Shown piece by piece: positions 55,567 through 64,000 of a stretch of 64,000 bases of DNA. Each line of letters begins with the position of its first letter. The stretch's first letter is position 1. The DNA is from Bordetella flabilis (GTDB lineage Bacteria > Pseudomonadota > Gammaproteobacteria > Burkholderiales > Burkholderiaceae_B), in the NCBI RefSeq assembly GCF_001676725.1, contig NZ_CP016172.1:5394001-5458000 (forward strand), given 5' to 3'. Position numbers and translations under genes: made by a program. The notes beneath the pieces are model-generated. The model saw only the letters and a list, made by a program, of their open reading frames with translations. It was not told where the DNA came from and did not search any database.

Positions 55567-56841
55567 ATGGCAAATAGTCAAAACGAAAGCGATGGCGAGC
55601 TATCCGCTGCCAGCGCTGGTCATGCGAATGGCACGTGGCCCGGCATGAAGAAGATTTCCCAAATGGAATCGCCAAACGAAGGCGCGAACGCAAAGACGTG
55701 GTTGATCGGCGCCCTGAAGGAGCGCGGGCAAGACCTTATCTGCCAACCGTGGCCCAACGGCTTCGGCCGGCTGGGCATACTTGCCTACCAGTGGGATGGC
55801 AGCGCGATGGGCATGAAGACAGTCAATCCCAATGCCGATGACACGGGGAACGACGCATCGGCGGTCGCCTGGCTGATCACGGATGTCAATGGCGACAGGG
55901 CCGACGAGATCTGTCAGGTAATCGATTTCGATGGTACCGGGCACGACGTCCGAATAATCGTCTACGGACTGCAAGGCGGGCAAATCGTGACCATCGGCCA
56001 CCATTCACAGACCGGGCACGGTACGCCGGCAACGGCGTGGCTGTCGGGGAATATCTGTCACCCCAAAGGCTTCAAGCGCAGTATCTGCCAGGTATGGAAT
56101 TACGCCAGCTCCGTGGGCATGACCATCTGGGATTGGACTGAAGACTCCGAAGGCGGAGAAATGGAAGCGATCTGGAACTCATTCAATGTAAGCAGCGTGG
56201 AACGCGCCGATGCGTCGCTGGCCTGGCTGATCGGCGATGTCAACGGCGATGGCCAGGACGAGGTCATACAGGTATACGAGTTCGAATCCCACGTGGCCAT
56301 GATCGTCTACGGCTGGATCGGTGACGCCCAGAATGGCCACATGGAAGTCATCTCTTCCAAGCACGGGGTCATCGGCAATTCAGATAGCACGAGCGCGGTT
56401 AGCTGGCAGATAGGCGATATCGACGGCGACAAAAAGGCCGAGGTGATCCAGATGTTTGAGAATCAGGACGGCACCGCCCTGCGCGCCGCCGTCTTTGGGT
56501 GGAAAGCCGAGGAGGGGCAGATGGATTTCATCACCCACAATCTCGATCTGACCGAAGGCCCACGAGCTCTATCCTGGCATATTGGAGATTTCAATGGCGA
56601 CGAAAAAATGGAGATATGCCAGCTGTGGAAAAACGACATCGGCATGTTGGGCATGGCCGTGTACGGGTGGGTCGGCGGCAACATCGAAGAGATCTGGCGC
56701 GGTGATATGGCCGTCTTCGCGGACGCGCTGAGCTGGCTGGCGGGCGACATCAACGGCGATTCCCATGCCGAGATCTGCCAACAAGTGCAAGACGGCGATG
56801 GCAATCTCAAGATAATCGTGTATGGAAGCGCCGCCACTTAG
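55567..56841 (+). CDS. Predicted seven-bladed beta-propeller protein with FG-GAP/VCBS-type repeats
   Basis: 424 residues, no signal peptide or membrane helix. Seven repeats of about 57 residues, each with a conserved Trp (45, 102, 158, 220, 280, 337, 390). Five carry a calcium-loop motif of the form D-x-N/D-G-D-x-x-x-E (TDVNGDRADE, GDVNGDGQDE, GDIDGDKKAE, GDFNGDEKME, GDINGDSHAE) followed by I/V-C/I-Q; the first and third repeats have lost the loop. The pattern resembles integrin-type FG-GAP and bacterial lectin or toxin propellers. Function, ligand and export route are unknown. GC is low in parts (42% in 56581-56640). Confidence 0.75.
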   Translation: MANSQNESDGELSAASAGHANGTWPGMKKISQMESPNEGANAKTWLIGALKERGQDLICQPWPNGFGRLGILAYQWDGSAMGMKTVNPNADDTGNDASAVAWLITDVNGDRADEICQVIDFDGTGHDVRIIVYGLQGGQIVTIGHHSQTGHGTPATAWLSGNICHPKGFKRSICQVWNYASSVGMTIWDWTEDSEGGEMEAIWNSFNVSSVERADASLAWLIGDVNGDGQDEVIQVYEFESHVAMIVYGWIGDAQNGHMEVISSKHGVIGNSDSTSAVSWQIGDIDGDKKAEVIQMFENQDGTALRAAVFGWKAEEGQMDFITHNLDLTEGPRALSWHIGDFNGDEKMEICQLWKNDIGMLGMAVYGWVGGNIEEIWRGDMAVFADALSWLAGDINGDSHAEICQQVQDGDGNLKIIVYGSAAT

Positions 56842-57053
56842 GCGCCGGCGGGGCCGTTACCGGGCTTGATGCTCTACCGTTCGGCACAACGCCTTCGCGG
56901 CGACGAGACCGCCGGGATTGCTTCATCCCGTGCCGGTCGAGCCACCGTTCGGATATCGGGACGCGACAGCGCTGGCGCCCACGGCCTGCGCGGGCATCGT
57001 TGTCCCGAGTCGCTATAAACTAGCGGCTTTATCTAGACGAACTGGATTCCCAG

Positions 57054-58385
57054 ATGGCAACGAACCGGACCCCGAGCGTAGCGATGGTGTCTTTAGGGTG
57101 TCCCAAGGCACTCGTCGATTCCGAACGTATCCTTACCCAACTGCGCACGGAAGGCTACGAGGTCACGCCATCGTATGACAACGCGGATGTCGTGCTCGTC
57201 AATACCTGTGGGTTCATCGACAGCGCCAAGGCGGAATCGCTGGAGGCGATCGGCGAGGCGCTGGCCGAGAACGGCAAGGTCATCGTGACGGGCTGTATGG
57301 GGGTGGAGGAGTCCGCCATCCGCAGCGTGCATCCCAGCGTGCTCGCCGTGACGGGACCGCAGCAGTACGAGCAGGTCGTGCGCGCGGTGCACGAGGCCGC
57401 CCCGCCGCGTACGGACCACAATCCCTATGTGGACCTGGTCCCGCCGCAGGGCGTCAAGCTGACCCCCCGCCACTATGCCTATCTGAAGATATCGGAAGGC
57501 TGCAATCATCGTTGCAGCTTCTGCATCATTCCGTCGATGCGCGGCGATCTGGTCAGCCGGCCGGTGGGCGACGTGCTGAATGAAGCGGAGCGGCTGGTCA
57601 AGGCCGGCGTCAAGGAACTGCTGGTCATCTCGCAGGACACCAGCGCCTATGGCGTGGACCTGAAATACCGCAGCGGCTTCTGGAATGGGCGGCCGGTCAA
57701 GACGCGCATGACGGAGCTCTGTGCGGCGCTGTCCGAGCTGGGCGTCTGGACGCGCCTGCACTACGTCTATCCCTATCCGCATGTGGACGAAGTGATCCCG
57801 CTCATGGCCGAGGGCAAGGTCCTGCCTTATCTCGACATCCCGTTCCAGCACGCCAGCCCGCGTATCCTGAAGGCGATGAAGCGGCCGGCTTTCGAGGACA
57901 AGACCCTGGCGCGCATCAAGCGCTGGCGCCAGGAGTGCCCCGACCTGACGCTGCGGTCCACCTTCATCGTCGGTTTCCCCGGCGAGACCGAGGAAGACTT
58001 CCAATACCTGCTGGACTGGATGAGCGAAGCACAGCTGGACCGCGTCGGCTGTTTCCAGTATTCGCCCGTGGAAGGCGCTCCGGCGAACGCGCTGGCGGAC
58101 GCGGTGCCCGATGAGGTCAAGCAGGAACGCTGGGACCGCTTCATGGTCCACCAGCAGGCCATTTCGGCCGAGCGCCTGCAGGCGCGGGTCGGCCGCGAAA
58201 TCGATGTGCTGATCGATGAAGTGGACGAGGACGGCGCCATCGGCCGCAGCAGCGCCGATGCGCCGGAAATCGACGGCAGCGTTTACGTGGCGTCCGAACG
58301 CCCCCTGAAACCGGGCGACATGGTCCGCGTAACGGTGACCGATGCCGATGAATATGACCTCTGGGCGGACGTGGTCGAACAATAA
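57054..58385 (+). CDS. rimO: Ribosomal protein S12 methylthiotransferase
   Basis: 443 residues. Radical-SAM enzyme that methylthiolates Asp89 of ribosomal protein S12. N-terminal UPF0004 domain ([37 protein letters not shown]: three cluster cysteines), radical-SAM cluster in [15 protein letters not shown], and a C-terminal TRAM domain ([18 protein letters not shown] onward). The gene is followed by a hairpin whose T run reads on the opposite strand. Confidence 0.97.
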   Translation: MATNRTPSVAMVSLGCPKALVDSERILTQLRTEGYEVTPSYDNADVVLVNTCGFIDSAKAESLEAIGEALAENGKVIVTGCMGVEESAIRSVHPSVLAVTGPQQYEQVVRAVHEAAPPRTDHNPYVDLVPPQGVKLTPRHYAYLKISEGCNHRCSFCIIPSMRGDLVSRPVGDVLNEAERLVKAGVKELLVISQDTSAYGVDLKYRSGFWNGRPVKTRMTELCAALSELGVWTRLHYVYPYPHVDEVIPLMAEGKVLPYLDIPFQHASPRILKAMKRPAFEDKTLARIKRWRQECPDLTLRSTFIVGFPGETEEDFQYLLDWMSEAQLDRVGCFQYSPVEGAPANALADAVPDEVKQERWDRFMVHQQAISAERLQARVGREIDVLIDEVDEDGAIGRSSADAPEIDGSVYVASERPLKPGDMVRVTVTDADEYDLWADVVEQ

Positions 58386-58422
58386 AAAGGGCGACGGCCC
58401 GGCCATGCCGGGCGCGTCGCCC
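58384..58422 (-). terminator. Intrinsic terminator for the ferritin-like gene
   Basis: On the minus strand GGGCGAC (complement of 58416-58422) pairs with GTCGCCC (complement of 58389-58395) around an inner GC-rich stem, followed by TTTTT (58388 down to 58384). It lies directly after the ferritin-like gene stop at 58437 in its direction of transcription and overlaps the rimO stop. Confidence 0.8.
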
Positions 58423-58436
58423 CGGACGCCATCCGG

Positions 58437-58985
58437 TCAGGCCAGGAAATCGGCCAGGTCGTCGGCGTGTTCCTCTTCGACGGCCAGGATTTCTTCCAGC
58501 AGCCGGCGCGTGGTGGGATCCTTGTCGCCGATGTAGTCGACCATCGCGCGATAGCTATCGATGGCTATCCGCTCGGCGACCAGGTTTTCCTTGATCATGT
58601 CTTCAAGCGAACCGGCCTCGACATATTCCGAATGGCTACGCCGCGTCAGGCCCTCCGGGTTCAGGTTCGGTGCGCCGCCCAGTTGCACAATGCGCTCGGC
58701 TAGGCGATCCGCGTGTTCCTGTTCCTGGGTGGCATGCTCGGCAAACTCGGCGGCGACCGGTTCGGCGTTCATGCCGCGGGCCATGAAGAAATGGCGCTTA
58801 TAGCGCAGCACACAGACCACTTCGGTGGCGAGCGCTTCGTTCAGCAGGCGCAGTACCGTCTCGCGATCGGCACGGTAGGTGTCGGTGACCGCGCCGTCTT
58901 CGATGCCTTGGCGCGCTTTCTTGCGGATGGCCTGGATGTCGACCTGGAAGTTGCCGCCGTTCGAGGATGTGTTGGGTATATCCAT
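58437..58985 (-). CDS. Ferritin-like/bacterioferritin-type protein
   Basis: 182 residues; AAGGAG precedes the ATG at 58985. Four-helix ferritin-like fold: helix with NEALATEVVCVLRYKRHFF, second with EFAEHATQEQEHADRLAERI (E-x-x-H iron ligands), third with ENLVAERIAIDSYRAMVDYIG, fourth with EEILAVEEEHADDLADF. The first 25 residues are outside the fold. Length and motifs suit bacterioferritin relatives used as iron store or oxidative-stress protein; no haem-binding Met is evident. Ends with a strong terminator. Confidence 0.85.
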   Translation of the reverse strand: MDIPNTSSNGGNFQVDIQAIRKKARQGIEDGAVTDTYRADRETVLRLLNEALATEVVCVLRYKRHFFMARGMNAEPVAAEFAEHATQEQEHADRLAERIVQLGGAPNLNPEGLTRRSHSEYVEAGSLEDMIKENLVAERIAIDSYRAMVDYIGDKDPTTRRLLEEILAVEEEHADDLADFLA

Positions 58986-59208
58986 TTCACTGCTCTCCTT
59001 GTCTTGGCACAGGGCAAAACGGCGCCTTGGCGCTGCGTTTCGATCGAAAATCAGTGTATGCCCGGCCCCTCGGATGGCTGTGTCGAAACGTATCGCGAGC
59101 GGAAGGACGGGCACCCCGGCTGCCCTCGGAAATATGCGTACACTAACGAGCTTCGCCCGGCGGGCAGGCAAATAATTCGTAACGTGGAGCGGGCGCTCCC
59201 AACAACTC

Positions 59209-59793
59209 ATGACACTCGAAAACATCTGTGTGTACTGCGGCTCGAACGCCGGCCGGCAGCCGGTCTACGCCGAAGCCGCCCGCGCATTCGGCCGCGAGTT
59301 GGCCCAGCGCGGACTGGGACTCGTGTATGGAGGTTCCAGCGCGGGCATCATGGGCATCCTCGCGGATGCGGTCCTTGCCCATGGCGGCCGGGCGATCGGC
59401 GTGATACCCGAGGCCCTGGTGAGGAAAGAGCTGGCCCATAAGCACCTGACCGAGCAGCACATCGTGGCGTCCATGCACGAGCGCAAAACCCTCATGGCCG
59501 AGAAAGCCGATGGTTTCGTCGCGCTGCCCGGGGGAGTCGGCACGCTGGAGGAAATCTTCGAAACCTGGACGTGGGCGCAGCTGGGCTTTCATGCCAAGCC
59601 GTGCGGGCTGCTGAATATCGCGGGTTACTTCGACCGCTTGACGGCCTTCCTGGACCATACGGTGGAAGAAGCGTTCATGCGACCGCAGCACCGCGCCATG
59701 CTGGCCGTGGAAAGCGACCCCGGCGTGCTGCTGGAGCGTTTCGCCCAATACACGCCCCCGACCGTATCGAAGTGGATCGAACCCGCCAAATAA
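59209..59793 (+). CDS. LOG family protein (cytokinin riboside 5'-monophosphate phosphoribohydrolase type)
   Basis: 194 residues of the Lonely Guy family. N-terminal ICVYCGSNAGRQPVYAEAA, GLVYGGSSAGIMGILAD and the signature LPGGVGTLEEIFETWTWAQ (motif PGGxGTxxE). The enzyme group cleaves nucleoside monophosphates to free base and ribose 5-phosphate. Physiological role in bacteria of this type is unclear; it is followed by a SnoaL-like gene. Confidence 0.92.
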   Translation: MTLENICVYCGSNAGRQPVYAEAARAFGRELAQRGLGLVYGGSSAGIMGILADAVLAHGGRAIGVIPEALVRKELAHKHLTEQHIVASMHERKTLMAEKADGFVALPGGVGTLEEIFETWTWAQLGFHAKPCGLLNIAGYFDRLTAFLDHTVEEAFMRPQHRAMLAVESDPGVLLERFAQYTPPTVSKWIEPAK

Positions 59794-59846
59794 CGGACGC
59801 CCCGGCCCGCACGACGCCATACCAAGGAAAATCAAGGGAAGACACC

Positions 59847-60392
59847 ATGTCAGCCGATGCGGACGCCTCGACCACGACCGAACAACTCCTGCGCGATTAT
59901 TTCCATGCCAAGGACGAGAACCGTCCCTGGTACATGAAGCGCGCCTTCGCGGAGGACGCTAGCCTGCGCATGGTGTTGAAGACGCAGGCCATCGCGTTTC
60001 CCGGCGAGGTCGCGGGGGAAGCGGCCATCGCCGACACGCTGGTGCGCAAGTTCGGCCAGACCTATGAGAATGTCTACACCTTCTACCTGGACCGCCCGGC
60101 GTCAGGCGCCGTGCTGGACAAATTCAGCTGCGGCTGGATGGTCGCCATGACGGAAAAAGCCAGCGGCCAGGTCCGGGTGGGGTGGGGCCGCTACGACTGG
60201 CTGTTCCAGCCGCGGCCACACCGGGTCAGGCAATTGACCATCACCATAGAAGCCATGGAGACGCTGCCCGCTGAAACGATGCCGGCGGTGTTCGGCTGGG
60301 TGACCCGACTGCCGTATCCCTGGCTGCACCGCTCGGCGCTGGCCGACATGCCCGCCATACCGGGCCTGGAGGCGTTGCGCCGCTTCGGCTGA
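59847..60392 (+). CDS. SnoaL-like/NTF2-fold protein
   Basis: 181 residues. The N-terminal part (TTTEQLLRDYFHAKDENRPWYMKRAFAED) and the later VLDKFSCGWMVAMTEKASG and RVGWGRYDWLFQ have the length and strand pattern of NTF2-like alpha+beta barrels. No catalytic residues can be assigned with confidence. GGGAAGA precedes the ATG. Follows the LOG gene by 53 bases. Confidence 0.65.
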   Translation: MSADADASTTTEQLLRDYFHAKDENRPWYMKRAFAEDASLRMVLKTQAIAFPGEVAGEAAIADTLVRKFGQTYENVYTFYLDRPASGAVLDKFSCGWMVAMTEKASGQVRVGWGRYDWLFQPRPHRVRQLTITIEAMETLPAETMPAVFGWVTRLPYPWLHRSALADMPAIPGLEALRRFG

Positions 60393-60442
60393 GGCCTGCG
60401 CAGCGTCCCCGCCAAGGCCCGCGTGCGCCGCGCGCCGACGCG

Positions 60443-63400
60443 CTACGACGCCTGCGCCAGGCGATACTGCAGCGTAACGGGCGCGGTCATCTCGATGGTT
60501 TGCGTGCCATTGGGCGAGAAGCGCAGGCGAGTTTCATACGACACGGAAGCGTAGCTCTTCGCCGGGTCCAGCTTCATCCCCTCCGCCCTGCCATCTCCGT
60601 CGAATACTGCGCAGGTCCGCATTTCACTGATCGTGATGGTGGTGGCCAGCCGGTACGACCCATCGGCGTGCCGCGTGATGTCCACATGCGTTTCTCCGCC
60701 GCCCCCGGGCATCACCACACGGCCGTCGGCCAGCTTGATCGGCGATCGATGGGCGCAGACCATCAGGGCTGCCAGGAACCCCGCGCCCGGGATCTGCGTC
60801 ATGTAGTTCGACAACTGTGCGGTGTCCGGACCCGCGAGGCGATGGAGCGCCAGCAAACCGCGCTTGATGCCGGCGACATGGGTATCCTCCGACGGCGCTG
60901 AATCCGACGTACTGTACGGGACCGGGTGGCCCCCATGGTCCACGCCGCTGACCGAAAACCAGGCACTGGTGCGCTGGATGGCATCGCGCATGAACTGCGT
61001 GTCCACGCCGACGACGCGTTGCCCCGCGCCGGGGTCGGTCCCGACATCAATCGTCACGGGAACGATGCGTTTGATCGGTATCGGCTCGGTAAGGCATTGC
61101 TCGAATACCGTGTACTGTTCGGGATCCATGGCCATCCGGCCTTCCTGGCAATCGCTGTCGCACACCACGCCGAACAGCTCGGCGACCGCGTGAGGGAACG
61201 ACGCCTTCCATGCTGGCGTGGGCCCGCGGTCCGCCGCGACGCCGGCAGTCGACGCGGGCGCCGGCCCTTGTGCGCGACGTTCGTCCAGCTGCATGGCGAG
61301 GGCAGTCCCGAGGAACGCCGCCGCGCGCATGAATGAACCGGTCCTGTAGGCGGGATTCCGTTCCGGAGCCAGGTCTTCGTCCTCGAACTGTTCGTTGACG
61401 GACAATGCAATCGACGACAAGGCATCGGCGCTCCAGTCCATGCGGCCCGCCGCATGGGCCAGTTCGCCACGCAGTCTGTCGCCGCCCTCTTCGTCCATCT
61501 GCCGGATGGCGTCGGCCATGATGGCCTCTGCGATGTCTGCCCAATCGTCCAGGCCGGCGGCCTGGATCTGGACCTGCATGTGCCATGCGCGCGAGGCGGC
61601 TTGGGCACAGTCGTAGAGCCGGCGCATGGCATCGCGCGAATCGTCGCCCGGCCGCGCGAGTTCATCGAGAAGCGCCTTGGCATGCGCGACGGCAAGCTGG
61701 CGGTGCGGCTGGCTTCGTTCCTTCCAGACCGTGCCAAGCGCCGTGGACGATACGGCGAGATCGAGGGGGGCCAGGTCTTCCGCATGGCGCAGCATTTCGA
61801 TCTCTTCATTGGACAACCGGGACAGCGAAACGGCGTCCAAGGGACCCGACGGATTGGACGGGTCACGGAACAGCGTGGCCACGGCCTGCCCCACGGTTTC
61901 ACGCAAGGCGTGCAAGGCCTCCAGCGGCAGCACGTCCTGCAAGGTCGACCCCTCACCCAGCGATTGCCTGGCCTGCAACGCCAAGTCGCGCAGGGCCTGG
62001 GCCGCACCGTACCGATCGCCCGCCATCACCGATGCCCGTAGCGCCTGGCGCCTGACATCGAGGACCGCCGGCAGGGACGGCGGCCGTCGCCGGCATTCCT
62101 GATGTACGGCATGCTCGAAGTCCGGATGCCGGGCCAGCAATGCCCGGCCTTCATCGGATCGCGCCAGATACCCGAGGCCGGTCTCGATCTGTGCCAACGT
62201 CGCCGCATCGAGATCGAACACGAAGGCTTCCACGTCGGGCCACGCCTGAGCGGCCAGCGACCGGGCCAGCAATTCCGGCAGCAGCCGATCGTGCGCGAAG
62301 TCCGCGGCGATGGTTTCATACCGCCGGGCGTGCAGGCCCTCGCTCAGGCGCTCCCTGGCCCAGTGGGCCGCGCCGCGCGGGGACAGCCCCTCGTTGCGCC
62401 AGACCGCGACGCCGTGACGGACATTCCGCGCCATTCCATCGAGTCGTGATTTCGCGCACGCCGTCACCTGCAGATGAAGCTCGTCGATGAAGCGGTCAAG
62501 ATGGTTCGGCGGCATGATGTCGCCGCTTTCCGAGGCCAGGTCGCGCGCGCTGTCCTGGGCATGGGCAAGAGAGGCACGGACCGCGCCGAGCGCGCGCAAT
62601 TGCGCGTCGGAAAGCCCCTCCACCGCCGCTCGCAGCCATATCGTCGCTGTCCCGGCGTCCCCCGCCCCCTGCACCCCCACCGTGAAACGGACGAACGCCT
62701 TGGCGAGCGCGGCCTGCAGGTTATCCATGCCATCGTCCCCCGCGTCGGACCCCGGTCTGTCCGTGCCCGTCGATGCCACGGAACTCGCGGCAGTCGCCAG
62801 GCTGGCGAGGCTGCCGATGCTCTCGATGCTTGCGATACTTGCAAAGCTGTCCGAGCTTTCGACGCTCGCGAAGGTGTCGAAACTTTCGATGCTGCGGAAA
62901 CTGTCGGCATCGCGCAAACCGTCGAAGCTGCGCAGGCTGCCGCCGCTGAAGCTCCTCCCGCCGAGGCTTCTGCTGCCGGAACGTCCTTCGCAGAAGCCGT
63001 TGCTGTCGTCACTGCCGTTACTGTCGTCGCTGCCCCTGCTGATGCCGCGTACCCGGCGTGTGGGACCTTCGCCGTCCACGGCGGCGCCACTGCCGGCGAC
63101 GCTTTGCCCGCTGGCGAAGCGCGCGGACCTTTGGAGCAGTTCCGCGGCAACCGCCGTGGAGAACACATGTTTCGCCATCCCGACCGCATCGCTGGCCCAC
63201 GGGTCCTCATGCGGACAATGCAACCCCGCCCCACCATGCCGCAGGGCGGCATGCAGGGCGTATAAATGGGTGGTATCGGCCTTGCGGCAGTAGCGCTGCA
63301 CCAGCGCGTGGAAAACATCCGGCCGGATCTCCCGGGAGAGCCCCGCGGTGGCGAGCGCAAACAGGCTTTGCCTGCGCGCCGCCGCGTAGGCCCCATCGCC

Positions 63401-63685
63401 GCCGTTGCCGGCGGCCCCCAGCGCGGCGTGGCCGGGCGATGCGTCATGGATCATGCGCTCGGACCACATGCGCATGGCCTTGATCCGGGACTTGGCCGTG
63501 CACCGCGCGCGCAACAGCGACAGCCCGCTACGGATGGCCGCTATCGGCCGCGCCGATTTGAAGAGTTTGAGCACGCGCTTGCCCGGCCCCGGCCGCGCGC
63601 TGAAATGCCCCGCATTGCATTGCGCGCACATCGGAGGCGCCGCGTAGGTGGGCGCCGGGACAGCGTCCAAGGTCATCGTTGGCAT
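60443..63685 (-). CDS. Unrecognised 1080-residue protein with serine-rich repeat tract
   Basis: From the ATG at 63685, preceded by GGAAGGAGCGG, the protein has 1080 residues; a start at 63709 would add eight. No signal peptide or membrane helix. Visible: basic N-terminal 80 residues with one MCAQC; helical region to about 180; Ser/Asp/Ala tract 216-306 built of imperfect SFxSIES/SFASxxS units; a long predominantly helical, Arg- and Ala-rich part to about 850; and a C-terminal part with ETHVDITRHADGSYRL, CAVFDGDGRAEGMKLD and ends TAPVTLQYRLAQAS, which looks beta-rich. No family could be named. An effector-like or surface-linked role is possible because of size and low-complexity tract, but nothing shown proves it. 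Confidence 0.75.
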   Translation of the reverse strand: MPTMTLDAVPAPTYAAPPMCAQCNAGHFSARPGPGKRVLKLFKSARPIAAIRSGLSLLRARCTAKSRIKAMRMWSERMIHDASPGHAALGAAGNGGDGAYAAARRQSLFALATAGLSREIRPDVFHALVQRYCRKADTTHLYALHAALRHGGAGLHCPHEDPWASDAVGMAKHVFSTAVAAELLQRSARFASGQSVAGSGAAVDGEGPTRRVRGISRGSDDSNGSDDSNGFCEGRSGSRSLGGRSFSGGSLRSFDGLRDADSFRSIESFDTFASVESSDSFASIASIESIGSLASLATAASSVASTGTDRPGSDAGDDGMDNLQAALAKAFVRFTVGVQGAGDAGTATIWLRAAVEGLSDAQLRALGAVRASLAHAQDSARDLASESGDIMPPNHLDRFIDELHLQVTACAKSRLDGMARNVRHGVAVWRNEGLSPRGAAHWARERLSEGLHARRYETIAADFAHDRLLPELLARSLAAQAWPDVEAFVFDLDAATLAQIETGLGYLARSDEGRALLARHPDFEHAVHQECRRRPPSLPAVLDVRRQALRASVMAGDRYGAAQALRDLALQARQSLGEGSTLQDVLPLEALHALRETVGQAVATLFRDPSNPSGPLDAVSLSRLSNEEIEMLRHAEDLAPLDLAVSSTALGTVWKERSQPHRQLAVAHAKALLDELARPGDDSRDAMRRLYDCAQAASRAWHMQVQIQAAGLDDWADIAEAIMADAIRQMDEEGGDRLRGELAHAAGRMDWSADALSSIALSVNEQFEDEDLAPERNPAYRTGSFMRAAAFLGTALAMQLDERRAQGPAPASTAGVAADRGPTPAWKASFPHAVAELFGVVCDSDCQEGRMAMDPEQYTVFEQCLTEPIPIKRIVPVTIDVGTDPGAGQRVVGVDTQFMRDAIQRTSAWFSVSGVDHGGHPVPYSTSDSAPSEDTHVAGIKRGLLALHRLAGPDTAQLSNYMTQIPGAGFLAALMVCAHRSPIKLADGRVVMPGGGGETHVDITRHADGSYRLATTITISEMRTCAVFDGDGRAEGMKLDPAKSYASVSYETRLRFSPNGTQTIEMTAPVTLQYRLAQAS
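62768..63040 (-). repeat. Serine-rich degenerate repeat tract in the 1080-residue protein
   Basis: Codes for residues 216-306 (M9 numbering). Recurrent SFDxL, SIESFDTFASVES, SSDSFASIASIES and SLASLA elements; also SDDSNGSDDSNG, a perfect six-residue duplication. Confidence 0.7.
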
Positions 63686-64000
63686 GAACCGCTCCTTCCA
63701 AGCAGCCATGGCGGTGTGCCGCGGAGCCGGGCTGACCCGGGCTTGCAGGTCCGGGCACGTCCGCCACTGGCCATAGACAGCCCGATGGTAGCCAGGCGCG
63801 TGTGGACGCCGCCATCGGCGCCCGCCCCTCCCGGCGGGATAGCGATCTGAAAACAGCCTGGAAAAATCCTATCGACATGAGCGCGTCGGCCCTGGGCTGC
63901 GTCAACAGACATCCGCGCGTGGCGTGCGGCGGTGCTGCATGTCACGCGAGTGCGCTACGATACCGGCGCCCGCGTGCGCGACCACCGAGCGTTGAATCGG
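63686..64000. other. Upstream region of the 1080-residue protein, to window end
   Basis: 315 bases. A relatively AT-rich stretch lies at 63843-63872 and may hold the minus-strand promoter, but no clear -35/-10 pair can be named. An open plus-strand frame runs to the edge from about 63878 without family support. Confidence 0.3.

Noticed and set aside
60443..63685. Naming the large protein as a known type III effector
   Set aside because: No secretion genes nearby and no recognisable effector domain; the resemblance is compositional only.

Overview
The window is about 65% GC and every long gene has the look of a betaproteobacterium of the Alcaligenaceae, most likely Bordetella or a close relative such as Achromobacter. 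The basis is protein-level recognition and gene order: apaG/rpe/gph/trpEGDC, gpmA/envC/ctpA, rhodanese/grxC/secB/gpsA, rsmB/DUF4390/ntrYX/trkAH, argB/HAD/slmA, plus a Bug (TctC) solute-binding protein. This is inference; no rRNA or tRNA gene is present to confirm it.

Layout. 1-5.6 kb: the 3' end of opgH, then a minus-strand group apaG-mltA-ubi hydroxylase-dsbC-2-hydroxyacid dehydrogenase. 5.8-11.6 kb: rpe, gph and the tryptophan operon trpEGDC, preceded by a Trp-rich leader peptide and an intrinsic terminator (attenuator). 11.9-19.0 kb: a thioesterase and a block rich in possible stress or regulatory functions: a double-domain KaiC-like ATPase translationally coupled to a hybrid histidine kinase, a GH15 glycosidase with a repetitive tail, and a type IB topoisomerase. 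19.1-24.2 kb: class II aldolase, metQ, argB-HAD-slmA and a 3-hydroxyacyl-CoA dehydrogenase. 24.3-28.1 kb: a minus-strand catabolic set (FAD-linked oxidase, PDC-lactonase-like amidohydrolase, AAHS transporter). 28.3-35.4 kb: envelope and housekeeping genes (moeB-like, ctpA, envC-like, gpmA; divergent rhodanese, grxC, secB, gpsA). 35.4-40.4 kb: Bug protein, trmL, comF, bioC-like methyltransferase, YbdK-type ligase. 40.6-48.7 kb: rsmB-DUF4390-ntrY-ntrX(short)-trkA-trkH, one minus-strand transcription direction with several 4-nt ATGA overlaps. 48.9-51.2 kb: an MFS transporter and a divergent LysR regulator with a three-half-site operator. 51.3-56.8 kb: a MipA/OmpV porin divergent from an OmpR/QseC-type two-component pair, followed on the same strand by two paralogous small exported proteins and a predicted seven-bladed beta-propeller protein in locally lower GC. 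57-60.4 kb: rimO, a ferritin-like protein, a LOG-family protein and a SnoaL-like protein. 60.4-63.7 kb: one unrecognised 1080-residue protein with a serine-rich repeat tract.

The most novel-looking material is the 54.5-56.8 kb exported-protein/propeller set and the 1080-residue protein. Also worth attention are the trp attenuator, the response regulator in the NtrX position without an AAA+ domain, the KaiC/hybrid-kinase pair, and the repeat-bearing tails or linkers in the GH15 enzyme and DsbC. Minus-strand gene starts are given at the high coordinate. Start sites were chosen by family length and Shine-Dalgarno position, and alternatives are noted where they matter.
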